Shown: piece by piece, positions 17,094 through 24,195 of the stretch
How positions within the stretch are numbered: the first letter of the stretch is position 1
Layout of the letters: each line of letters starts with the position of its first letter
Position numbers and translations under genes: made by a program
Notes under the pieces: generated by a model
Told to the model about the DNA's origin: nothing
Databases searched by the model: none
What the model saw: only the letters and a program-made list of their open reading frames with translations
Assembly: GCF_001043005.1 (NCBI RefSeq)
Contig: NZ_JYKZ01000003.1
Location: forward strand, 410,260 to 474,259
DNA length: 64,000 nucleotides
Direction: 5' to 3'
Source: Pseudomonas psychrophila
GTDB lineage: Bacteria > Pseudomonadota > Gammaproteobacteria > Pseudomonadales > Pseudomonadaceae

Positions 17094-18065
17094 TCAGGCT
17101 GCGGGGTCAGGGCCTTCGGCCAGAATCCCGGCATACAGCTGACGGTCAATATTGGCACCGCTCAGAATGAGCGCCACCCGACGGCCTTGCTGGCTTGACT
17201 GCTCGCTGATCAACCCGGCCAGTGCCGCAGCACCCGCACCTTCGGCGGTGTTGTGGGTGGTTTCATGGTAGACCCGAATGGCGTGGGAGATCTGTTGATC
17301 GCAGACCCGAATCACCCGTGCCGCACCTTTGGCGATAATGTCCAATGCCTCGGGCAGCGGCTGACGACAGGCCAGGCCGTCGGCGAAGGTGTGGGCCGAG
17401 TCCGTGCACACCACGCGGCCTTGTTCGAAGCTTTGTGCAAAGGCATCGGCATGGGATGACACGACACCCACGATATCTGTATCCAGGCCCAGCAGATCAC
17501 GGGCCTGAATCAGTCCGCAAATCCCGGAGCCCATGCCGATGGGCACATACACCGTGTCCAGTTCCTCCACCGCTTCCAACAACTCCAGAGCATAAGTGGC
17601 GACCCCGCGGATCAGGTCGTGATGGAACGCGGGCACCATATGCCATTGATGCGTGGCTGCCAGTGTGGCGGCTTCGGCCCGCGCTTCGTCGAAGTCCTTG
17701 CCGCATTCAATGACGGTTGCGCCCAGCGCCCGCATGGCCGCATTTTTTTCCTGAGAATTACCTACAGGCACCACGATACGGATCGGCAGCCCCATGCGCC
17801 GAGCCGCTAGCGCCAGGCTTTGCCCGTGATTACCGCGGGTTGCGGTGACCAGGCCTCTGGTATTCGGTTCCCGTGCCAGCAAGCCCTGGACATACAACAA
17901 CCCGCCGCGCACTTTGAACGCACCGGTGGGCAAGTGGTTTTCATGCTTGACCCACACCGTGCAGCCCAGGCGCTGAGTCAGCAAAGGCCAGGCCAGTTGC
18001 GGTGTTGGCGCCAGGGTCTGGTAAACGGTTTGTGCTGCAAGGCGAAGGGCATTCAAGTCAAACAT
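17094..18065 (-). CDS. Threonine/serine dehydratase-like PLP enzyme
   Basis: A 323-residue fold-type II PLP enzyme. The PLP lysine is in TGAFKVRGG (about residue 47), NHGQSLA follows in the family's asparagine-loop position (TRGNHG), and the phosphate loop is GMGSGICG. There is no ACT domain, as in the catabolic class. It is divergent from a MocR-type regulator 85 bp away, suggesting inducible amino acid breakdown. The exact substrate (Thr, Ser or a hydroxy-amino acid) is not resolved. Confidence 0.85.
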   Translation of the reverse strand: MFDLNALRLAAQTVYQTLAPTPQLAWPLLTQRLGCTVWVKHENHLPTGAFKVRGGLLYVQGLLAREPNTRGLVTATRGNHGQSLALAARRMGLPIRIVVPVGNSQEKNAAMRALGATVIECGKDFDEARAEAATLAATHQWHMVPAFHHDLIRGVATYALELLEAVEELDTVYVPIGMGSGICGLIQARDLLGLDTDIVGVVSSHADAFAQSFEQGRVVCTDSAHTFADGLACRQPLPEALDIIAKGAARVIRVCDQQISHAIRVYHETTHNTAEGAGAAALAGLISEQSSQQGRRVALILSGANIDRQLYAGILAEGPDPAA

Positions 18066-18110
18066 GGCGCACCGTCATCGAGGGGTTTGACTCGATTCTA
18101 GGCACAACGC

Positions 18111-18142
18111 ATTGTATGGGCCGATCCTTATATTGCATGGCC
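18111..18142. promoter_or_regulatory. Direct repeat in the MocR/dehydratase divergent promoter
   Basis: ATTGTATGGGCC (18111-18122) and ATTGCATGGCC (from 18132) form an imperfect direct repeat with starts 21 bases apart, about two helical turns. MocR-family proteins commonly bind direct repeats in the shared promoter with their target, so this is a good candidate operator. Confidence 0.4.
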
Positions 18143-18150
18143 AACAATAA

Positions 18151-19488
18151 ATGTGGATACCGACGCTCAGCGAAAAGGACCAGCCGCGCTATTTGGCGCT
18201 GGTCGATGCAATCACCCAGGCCATAGCCTGTGGCGAGCTGCAACCCGGCGCACGTTTGCCGCCACAGCGGCGTCTGGCCTGGGCGCTGGGCTGGAACCCC
18301 AGCACGACCATGCAGGCCTATCGCGAGGCGGCACGCCGGCATCTGGTCTCGGGCGAGGTGGGCCGTGGCACTTATGTATTGGCCAGCAGCCAGGAAGCGA
18401 CCCTGTTCAGGTTGCAACAGGCCGATGAAAACGCCGCGCGCATCGACCTGCGAACCAACGTGCCGGCCATTGATCACCTCGGTGAGCATGATGCGCAGGC
18501 GTTGTCATGGCTACTCGACAGTCGCCAGGCAATCCGTTTGCAGGGTTACTTGAGCGCGGCGGATTTACTGCTGGCACGGGTGCAGGGCGCGACCTGGTTC
18601 AAGGGGCGCGGGCTGGACCTGAACGTGGATCACATCATGCCGTGTACCGGCGCCCAGCAAGGGCTGTTCACGGTGCTCTTGTCGTTGTGCCAGGCAGGCG
18701 AACCGGTGCTGGTCGAGGCGTTTACCGCTCCCGGGATCAAGGCTGCCTGCGCACAACTGCGCCTGCCCATGCACGGTGTAGCGCTTGACCGGGAAGGCAT
18801 CGTGGCGGAGGACTTCGACCGGATGATTCGAGCGACGGGGGCGCGGATTGCCGTACTGACGCCGACCCTGCAAAACCCTACATCGGCAGTCATGAGCATT
18901 GAGCGCAAACAGGCCATTGCCCATGTCGCCCGGCGTCACGGTGTACTGATCATTGAGGATGACGTGTACGGGGCTCTCACCGACAGCCCGCCGTTGTACC
19001 GGTTTTTACCCGAGCTATCGGTGCTGGTCAGCAGCTTGTCCAAGACCGTTGCGGCAGGCGTGCGTTTGGGGTGGATTGTCGCAAGTCCTGAATTGCTGGC
19101 CCGCATTGATCCCTATGCGCAGTCCGCGCACTGGGGGGTATCGCCCCTGTGCATGGCCATTGCTTGCCAATGGATTGGCGACGGCACTGCGCAAGCGCGT
19201 GTGCAGTGGCAAACCGGGGAAGTCGCCCGGCGCTGGCGGCTGGCAAAAAAGATCCTGGGCCCCGGGATGTACCAGACACAAACGCCATCGCCTCATATCT
19301 GGCTGACGGTGCCCGACAGTGAGATTCCGCTCGCCGAGGCTTGCCGCGCCGCGGGGGTTGACGTGGTGCCTGCGGACGTATTTACGGTCAAACCCACCGC
19401 GACCAATGCAGTGCGCATCAGCCTGACAGCGGCTGCGAGTATCCAGGTTCTGAAGGTGGCGCTGGAGCGGATTGCGGGTAAGTGCTAA
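18151..19488 (+). CDS. MocR-family regulator (GntR HTH plus aminotransferase domain)
   Basis: A 445-residue protein. It has a GntR winged helix at residues about 10-80 (LQPGARLPPQRRLAWALGWNP) joined to a fold-type I aminotransferase domain (about 95-445), with the PLP lysine in LVSSLSKTVAAGVRLGW. In this family PLP or its amino acid adduct is the signal and there is usually no transaminase activity. The divergent dehydratase is the obvious target. The start codon has almost no ribosome-binding site, and a TATATT-like box lies about 20 bases upstream, so the leader may be very short. Confidence 0.88.
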   Translation: MWIPTLSEKDQPRYLALVDAITQAIACGELQPGARLPPQRRLAWALGWNPSTTMQAYREAARRHLVSGEVGRGTYVLASSQEATLFRLQQADENAARIDLRTNVPAIDHLGEHDAQALSWLLDSRQAIRLQGYLSAADLLLARVQGATWFKGRGLDLNVDHIMPCTGAQQGLFTVLLSLCQAGEPVLVEAFTAPGIKAACAQLRLPMHGVALDREGIVAEDFDRMIRATGARIAVLTPTLQNPTSAVMSIERKQAIAHVARRHGVLIIEDDVYGALTDSPPLYRFLPELSVLVSSLSKTVAAGVRLGWIVASPELLARIDPYAQSAHWGVSPLCMAIACQWIGDGTAQARVQWQTGEVARRWRLAKKILGPGMYQTQTPSPHIWLTVPDSEIPLAEACRAAGVDVVPADVFTVKPTATNAVRISLTAAASIQVLKVALERIAGKC

Positions 19489-19500
19489 AGGGTACTCGCG

Positions 19501-19600
19501 ATCCGTAGCAGCACCTGCGTTCGACCTTCTGTGATGGGCATTTGTGGCGTTCAGGTAATCGAATGGCTACAGCAAAGGCAAAGGCGATAAACAGCAAAAA
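19501..19600 (-). repeat. Partial copy of the dispersed composite repeat, inverted
   Basis: Much of this stretch (GCACCTGCGTTCG, CTTCTGTGATGGGCATT, ATGGCT.CAGCAAA) matches the reverse complement of 53485-53575. It is an older, diverged copy of the repeat family described near 53-54 kb. Confidence 0.6.
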
Positions 19601-19706
19601 CCCTCGCCCACCCCTCTGCCTGATAAACCGAAGAGGCTTATCTTGTGACCGCTGCGCCCAAAGGTCTTGTGTATCCTTTACCGCCCGAACTGTCCAAGGA
19701 ACCCTC

Positions 19707-19931
19707 ATGCGCAGAGAAATTGGCTACTGGCACCGAGAAGGTCGCGAGTTGTTCTATTACCTGGAATTCAAGCCCGAAACCGCCGAGTTCTACCTCACCT
19801 GCGAACACACGCCCCGGGAAGGCGAGGGCAGCGTCCGTTCGGTGTTGCTCAGCGAAGCCCGGGGTGAGCGCTATTACGAAGATGCGTTGTTGATCATCAA
19901 AGAGGAACTGTTCAAGCAATACACCCTCTGA
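19707..19931 (+). CDS. Small conserved hypothetical protein
   Basis: A 74-residue protein with AAGGA before the ATG at 19707; the longer frame to 19542 runs into repeat sequence and is not used. Strongly charged and soluble (MRREIGYWHREGRELFYY...EYLKQ-like end EELFKQYTL). Function unknown. Confidence 0.65.
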   Translation: MRREIGYWHREGRELFYYLEFKPETAEFYLTCEHTPREGEGSVRSVLLSEARGERYYEDALLIIKEELFKQYTL

Positions 19932-20039
19932 GTGGGGTCGCGATCAATGATCTGGTTTGAGGCCAGGGCAAGATGTGTCGATAATGCCGCGGGCCCGGCA
20001 GGTGCCGGGTCAGGAAGTTGCAATTCAAAGGAGCTGTAG

Positions 20040-20642
20040 ATGCGCGTGTTTTATATCTTTACCCTGTTGGGCACCTTGTTGTTGGCCGGTTGCGCAAGCA
20101 ACCCCATGGACCCGGTAGCTGACCAGACGGTGCAGCCACCTGCGCCAGGCATGTCACAAGTCGTGTTCATGCGCGATGCCTACACCGGCAAAGCCATTGT
20201 TTCCTCGCTGTATGACGTGACCGATGGCAAGACCCAATTCATTGGTGTAATGGCCAACGGCACGAAAATCGTTCATCCCGCCACCCCAGGCAAACACACC
20301 TACATGGTGGTGTCCGAAGCGGCTGACTTTATGGAAGCCGACCTTGTGGCAGGCAAAACCTATTACGCGCTGGTAACGCCGCGCATGGGTTTGTGGAAAG
20401 CTCGCTTTTCACTGTGGCCGATCAGCAATGACCCCGAAGCGTCACACAGCCTGAAGTCCAAGAACTTCAAAGAATGGGTTGAAGACACGGAGATGGTGAC
20501 CAACTCGCCGAAGTCTCTGGCCTGGTATGAGCGAGTCAAAGCCAGCGTCGAGAAAAAGCGCGCTGAATACTGGCCGGTCTGGCAGGAAAAAAGTGCTGAC
20601 GCAGTTGCCGAGCGTACGCTCAAGCCAACCGATGGTTTGTAA
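20040..20642 (+). CDS. Predicted lipoprotein, DUF2846-like
   Basis: A 200-residue protein with AAAGGAG before the ATG and a clear lipobox (LLLAGC, Cys at about residue 18). The core (YDVTDGKTQFIGVMANGTK, PGKHTYMVV, AGKTYYAL) resembles the beta-rich DUF2846/PEGA-like domain of other lipoproteins. A helical C-terminal third follows. Asp is not at position +2 after the Cys (it is Ala-Ser), so outer-membrane sorting is expected. Function unknown. Confidence 0.7.
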   Translation: MRVFYIFTLLGTLLLAGCASNPMDPVADQTVQPPAPGMSQVVFMRDAYTGKAIVSSLYDVTDGKTQFIGVMANGTKIVHPATPGKHTYMVVSEAADFMEADLVAGKTYYALVTPRMGLWKARFSLWPISNDPEASHSLKSKNFKEWVEDTEMVTNSPKSLAWYERVKASVEKKRAEYWPVWQEKSADAVAERTLKPTDGL

Positions 20643-20687
20643 CACCTGAGCCGAGGGCAGGGTGGTGTCGTTGACATTGCCCTGCTC

Positions 20688-21365
20688 TTATCTCACCACT
20701 TCACTGACCTGCAACACCCAGGCAATCGCCTGCGTCTTGTCATCCCACACATACCGAAAATGCTGGCCTTGCACCGGTAGCGACAGCGCAGGTGGACGGA
20801 ACGCGGCCACGCATTCGTGTCCCTCAAGGCGCACGCTCTTGTAGAGCAGCCCCCAGGCGCCGTTTTCCCGCAAAGGCCGGGCGAATGCCTGAGACAGACC
20901 ATATGCGCACGGTGACGGTTGATGCAGCTGCGGGTCGCCACGCACATCGATCATCGGCTGCACCACGCGGTTGATATAGGTACGCATGGTGATTTCGATA
21001 CTGGGCTCCTGTGTCGCCCGCCAGAATTGCTCCTGATGAAAACAGGTTTCTGCGATTGCCGCGTCAACGCTGTTGGCGCAGTAGTACACGCCGTAGCTGC
21101 CATCGGTAAAACGGCTGGCACGGCCAATATGGGTAAAAGCCGCCATCACGGGCGTTGAGCCTTCTCCACACAGGCGGTCTTCAGGCCGGACCCTGTTCAG
21201 CACTCCCGCCTGATCACGCAACCTGTCATTGGTCAGGCTTTCGAGGGCGAAGGCGATCTCCAGATCGGCCGGGTCCAGGGTGTCTTCAAACACTGAAATG
21301 GGCGGGAAGGCGCTGTTGACGATGCGATAAGCCTTGTTCCACTCAGGCAGCATTGCATCTGGCAT
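20688..21365 (-). CDS. RES-domain toxin of a RES/Xre toxin-antitoxin pair
   Basis: A 225-residue protein with the RES-domain residues in order: Arg85 in ASRFTDGSYGVYY, Glu106 in AAIAETCFH and Ser177 in LLYKSVR. RES toxins degrade NAD+. The gene follows the antitoxin with a one-base TGATG overlap, the usual arrangement of this type II family. All three signature residues are present and the frame is intact, so the toxin is probably active. Confidence 0.88.
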   Translation of the reverse strand: MPDAMLPEWNKAYRIVNSAFPPISVFEDTLDPADLEIAFALESLTNDRLRDQAGVLNRVRPEDRLCGEGSTPVMAAFTHIGRASRFTDGSYGVYYCANSVDAAIAETCFHQEQFWRATQEPSIEITMRTYINRVVQPMIDVRGDPQLHQPSPCAYGLSQAFARPLRENGAWGLLYKSVRLEGHECVAAFRPPALSLPVQGQHFRYVWDDKTQAIAWVLQVSEVVR

Positions 21366-21766
21366 CAGCCGCGTACTCCATCGAGGTAGCGGCGCACATC
21401 CGCCAGGTCGACGACCTGACCTGCGAGCATGTAGCTCAAGGCGCTCTGACCATTGAATGGCGCAGCAGTGTTGGGTTTATGAACCCACTCATAGGCACGT
21501 TCAGGTTGATTGCTGAACAGGATGCGCAAAGCCTTGTGCACGCCCATCAGGTACGAAATGCGCTCCAGAGTGTCATGGGGCAAGCGTACGTTTGGCAGCT
21601 TTTTGTACTTGAAGTAAGTGGTATTGCCAATGGAGCCGAGCAGGGTGCACTGCTGATCCTTGGTACAGCCCCAATGCTCCATCAAGCTGAAGAAAAAAGT
21701 CAGTGCAACCCGGCCGGCATCGCCGCTGGTGATATCGGGTTCGGGGTGTTTGGCTACCAGGTGCAT
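21365..21766 (-). CDS. Xre/MbcA/ParS-type antitoxin (DUF2384)
   Basis: A 133-residue antitoxin with GGAGG before the ATG. The N-terminal half is an Xre-like DNA-binding region (about 20-75, DQQCTLLGSIGNTTYFKYKK). The C-terminal half is DUF2384 (RISYLMGVHKALRILFSNQPERAYEWVHKPN...FNGQSALSYMLAG), which blocks the toxin active site. It is the first gene of the pair and probably represses its own promoter. Confidence 0.88.
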   Translation of the reverse strand: MHLVAKHPEPDITSGDAGRVALTFFFSLMEHWGCTKDQQCTLLGSIGNTTYFKYKKLPNVRLPHDTLERISYLMGVHKALRILFSNQPERAYEWVHKPNTAAPFNGQSALSYMLAGQVVDLADVRRYLDGVRG

Positions 21767-22407
21767 GGCCGCCTCCAGAAAGTTGATATGGCCAGCTTAC
21801 TCCGGATACGACTATTTTCAATAAATTAGTTCACATTTGAATTATGAAAATATGACTGCATGGTCTTACAAGTGCCGGGGACGCTGTTTATGAGAACGAT
21901 CGCGGTGATGCCTTCGCGAGCGGGCTCGCTCCCACTTCAACTTCGGTGCCCACAGAATTCGAGCCTTGCAGGAATTATTGTGGGAGTGAGCCTGCTCGCG
22001 ATGCCGGGGACGCGGTTTATCCGAACGATCGCGGTGATGCCTTCGCGAGCGGGCTCGCTCCCACAGGGACTTTGGCGCCCACAGAATTCGAGCCTTGCAG
22101 GGTTTATTGTGGGAGCGAGCCTGCTCGCGATGCAGGCGACGCGGTTTATGCGAACGATCGCGGTGATGCCTTCGCGAGCGGGCTCGCTCCCACAGGGACT
22201 TTGGCGCCTACAGAATTCGAGCCTGCAGGGATGATTGTGGGAGTGAGCCTGCTCCCGATGCAGGCGACGCGGTGTATCCGAATGATCGCGGAGATGCCTT
22301 CGCGAGCGGGCTCGCTCCCACAGGGACTTCGGCGCCTACAGAATGTGTGCCTTGCAGGGATGATTGTGGGAGCGAGCCTGCTCGCGATGGCAGCACAGAA
22401 CTACCAC
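21767..22407. other. 641-bp non-coding region upstream of the toxin-antitoxin pair
   Basis: Bases 21767-21870 are AT-rich and probably hold the antitoxin promoter. The rest is the first REP tandem array. The open frames found here are translations of the repeat and are not genes. Confidence 0.7.
21870..22396. repeat. Tandem REP-pair array 1, about four 128-129-bp units
   Basis: The landmark GATCGCGG recurs at 21898, 22027, 22156 and 22284, a spacing of 129, 129 and 128. Each unit has two opposed REP arms (TTCGCGAGCGGGCTCGCTCCCAC and GTGGGAGYGAGCCTGCTCGCGATG) with conserved connecting sequence, including ACAGAATTCGAGCCT. Units differ by scattered substitutions, so this array is older than the one near 36 kb. 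Confidence 0.9.
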
Positions 22408-23517
22408 TCAGCCCATTGGCAAGGCCTTTGCCCGGTTCATGCACCGCGCCCGCCGTTCATCCACCCGCTTGGCAAACCAGGCGGTGGTCAGGTTGCGGGT
22501 GATCTTGGGACTTTGCAGAGTGATGCCCGGCAGCACGGCGCGGGGCAGGGGTTTGCCTTGCTGGCGGTCGGCGAGGGCGAAGACGCTCTGGTAAAGGTCC
22601 GTGTCGTTAAATTCCAGGCTGTCACCTTTTTCGAGTTGGCGGCGGATGGCGTTGTTGCTTAAGCCCACCTGTTTGCCAAGGGCGCGCACCGCCAATTCGG
22701 TGGAGCCAAGTTTGTAGGACCCCGGGATGGTCAAGTCGCCATCCAATGCCAGCGGAATGCCGGACGCGCGGCTAACAGCATTCTGAAAAGCGGCATTGCG
22801 ACTGGCATACCAGCCCGCATTAAAGTCGGCAAAACGGTACAGCGATTGTGTGTAATCCACCGGGTAGCCCAGCAAGTGGGCGATACCAAAGTACATGCCG
22901 CCGCGTCGGGTGAAGACTTCCTGACGGATCGAGTGTGCAACGGGGTAAGGATACTCCCGCGCCCGTTGCTCGGCGAAGGCGATGCTGACCTGCATAGGGC
23001 CTGCGGTGTGAACCGGGTTCAAGCCGCCAAACAGGCTTTTGCCTAATGGCACCATGCCGATAAAGTCATCAAAAATGGCGCTCAGCTGGCCTTCGGTGCG
23101 GGCCGTGTCCAGTCGTTGATTGTAGGTCTTGCCATTGGGCGAGGTGATGCTCAGGGCGCTGCGCACCAAAAACTCGGGGATATGCAGTGTGCTGGCGCGG
23201 CGGTTGATTTCCGAGCGGGCGATGGTGGCAAGCCCAGGCACCGGCGGATCAGCTTGAAAGGTCGACTCCTGCTCGGTCACCGCCAGCACGGAGCACAGGT
23301 TCTCATCGGTGGGGGCCAGCCCCTGAGCGGTAAACGCGACCTGGATATCCGCCGCCCAGCCCTGGCGGTCCGCGGTTTTCACCGGGAGCAATTGCACAAT
23401 GCGTGCCCGTGCCTGGTCGGGGGTGATATCCGGGGTTGTCCGCGACCCCTGGGTACCGCAACCCGCCACTACCACCAGGGGCATCACCGATAAAAAACAC
23501 CTGAAGAATCGATTCAC
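22408..23517 (-). CDS. DUF1615 lipoprotein
   Basis: A 369-residue protein. The GTG at 23517 is chosen because AAAGGAG lies upstream and it begins a lipoprotein signal with lipobox VVVAGC. Several segments recall lytic transglycosylase-like folds (TEQESTFQADPPVPG with a Glu in the expected place, HTAGPMQVS, GGMYFGIAHLLGYP). A role in peptidoglycan is plausible but inferred; DUF1615 has no established activity that I know. Confidence 0.78.
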   Translation of the reverse strand: MNRFFRCFLSVMPLVVVAGCGTQGSRTTPDITPDQARARIVQLLPVKTADRQGWAADIQVAFTAQGLAPTDENLCSVLAVTEQESTFQADPPVPGLATIARSEINRRASTLHIPEFLVRSALSITSPNGKTYNQRLDTARTEGQLSAIFDDFIGMVPLGKSLFGGLNPVHTAGPMQVSIAFAEQRAREYPYPVAHSIRQEVFTRRGGMYFGIAHLLGYPVDYTQSLYRFADFNAGWYASRNAAFQNAVSRASGIPLALDGDLTIPGSYKLGSTELAVRALGKQVGLSNNAIRRQLEKGDSLEFNDTDLYQSVFALADRQQGKPLPRAVLPGITLQSPKITRNLTTAWFAKRVDERRARCMNRAKALPMG

Positions 23518-23549
23518 CCGATACAACTCCTTTAAATATGCCCTGCCAA

Positions 23550-23891
23550 TCAATCGTCGCGCGTGAGCACTTCCAGCAGTTCGATCTCAAACCGGAGGTT
23601 GGAGTTCGGTGTGATGTGCGCGCCCATGCTTCTTTCACCATAGGCCAGGTGTGCTGGTACCTGCAGTGCGCGTTTGCCTCCGACCTTCATGCCCATCAGA
23701 CCGATATCCCAGCCTTTAATCACGCGCCCTGTGCCGATAACGCACTGGAACGGCTTACCGCGCTCAAACGATGAGTCGAATACCGTGCCATCTTCGAGCC
23801 AGCCGGTGTAGTGCGTAGTGATCAATGCACCTTTGGCCACGGCCTTGCCGTCGCCCGGCAAGAGGTCAGTGATTTGCAGTTCGTCTGTCAT
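23550..23891 (-). CDS. FKBP-type peptidyl-prolyl isomerase
   Basis: A 113-residue single-domain FKBP. It has LITTHYTGWLEDGTVFDSSF, the active-site segment VIKGWDIGLMGMKVGGKR and AYGERSMG...NSNLRFEIELLEV. The ATG at 23891 gives a cytoplasmic protein of standard FKBP size. It catalyses cis-trans isomerisation at proline bonds. It lies 32 bases upstream of the DUF1615 lipoprotein gene on the same strand and may share its transcript. Confidence 0.92.
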   Translation of the reverse strand: MTDELQITDLLPGDGKAVAKGALITTHYTGWLEDGTVFDSSFERGKPFQCVIGTGRVIKGWDIGLMGMKVGGKRALQVPAHLAYGERSMGAHITPNSNLRFEIELLEVLTRDD

Positions 23892-24023
23892 GGTGGTGGG
23901 ACTCAAAAAGTAGGATGAACGATTGTTCCGGGCAGGGTTTTTCTCAATTTGAAGGCGGTTTTGCAATTGTTTTGATTCTTTTTATGTAGGAAAAGGCTCT
24001 AAAACAAAGGGATCGGGGAACTT

Positions 24024-24042
24024 TGCAATGAGGATCATTGTC
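24024..24042. promoter_or_regulatory. Fur-box-like site 1
   Basis: TGCAATGAGGATCATTGTC matches 13 of 19 positions of the Fur consensus GATAATGATAATCATTATC. It lies about 155 bases upstream of the receptor start. Confidence 0.55.
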
Positions 24043-24063
24043 AATTGCGCTTTACTCTCAAGT

Positions 24064-24082
24064 GAGAATGTTTATCATTGCA
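24064..24082. promoter_or_regulatory. Fur-box-like site 2
   Basis: GAGAATGTTTATCATTGCA matches 13 of 19 Fur-consensus positions, with AATG and TCATT arms intact. It lies about 115 bases upstream of the receptor start and probably overlaps its promoter. Confidence 0.6.
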
Positions 24083-24195
24083 GCCCTGGCAGTGCCGGGG
24101 AACGCTAAACACGTAGGTCCTTTCAAGGTCGTGCGTCAGCAATTTCCAGCCCTTGGCCTGCTGAGCACACTCCATTGTTAAGGGATCAACTGGAC

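Larger units (their letters stand above)
23892..24195. other. 304-bp divergent promoter region, FKBP / TonB receptor
   Basis: It contains AT-rich sequence upstream of the FKBP gene and two Fur-box-like sites upstream of the receptor. No additional gene is visible. Confidence 0.6.
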
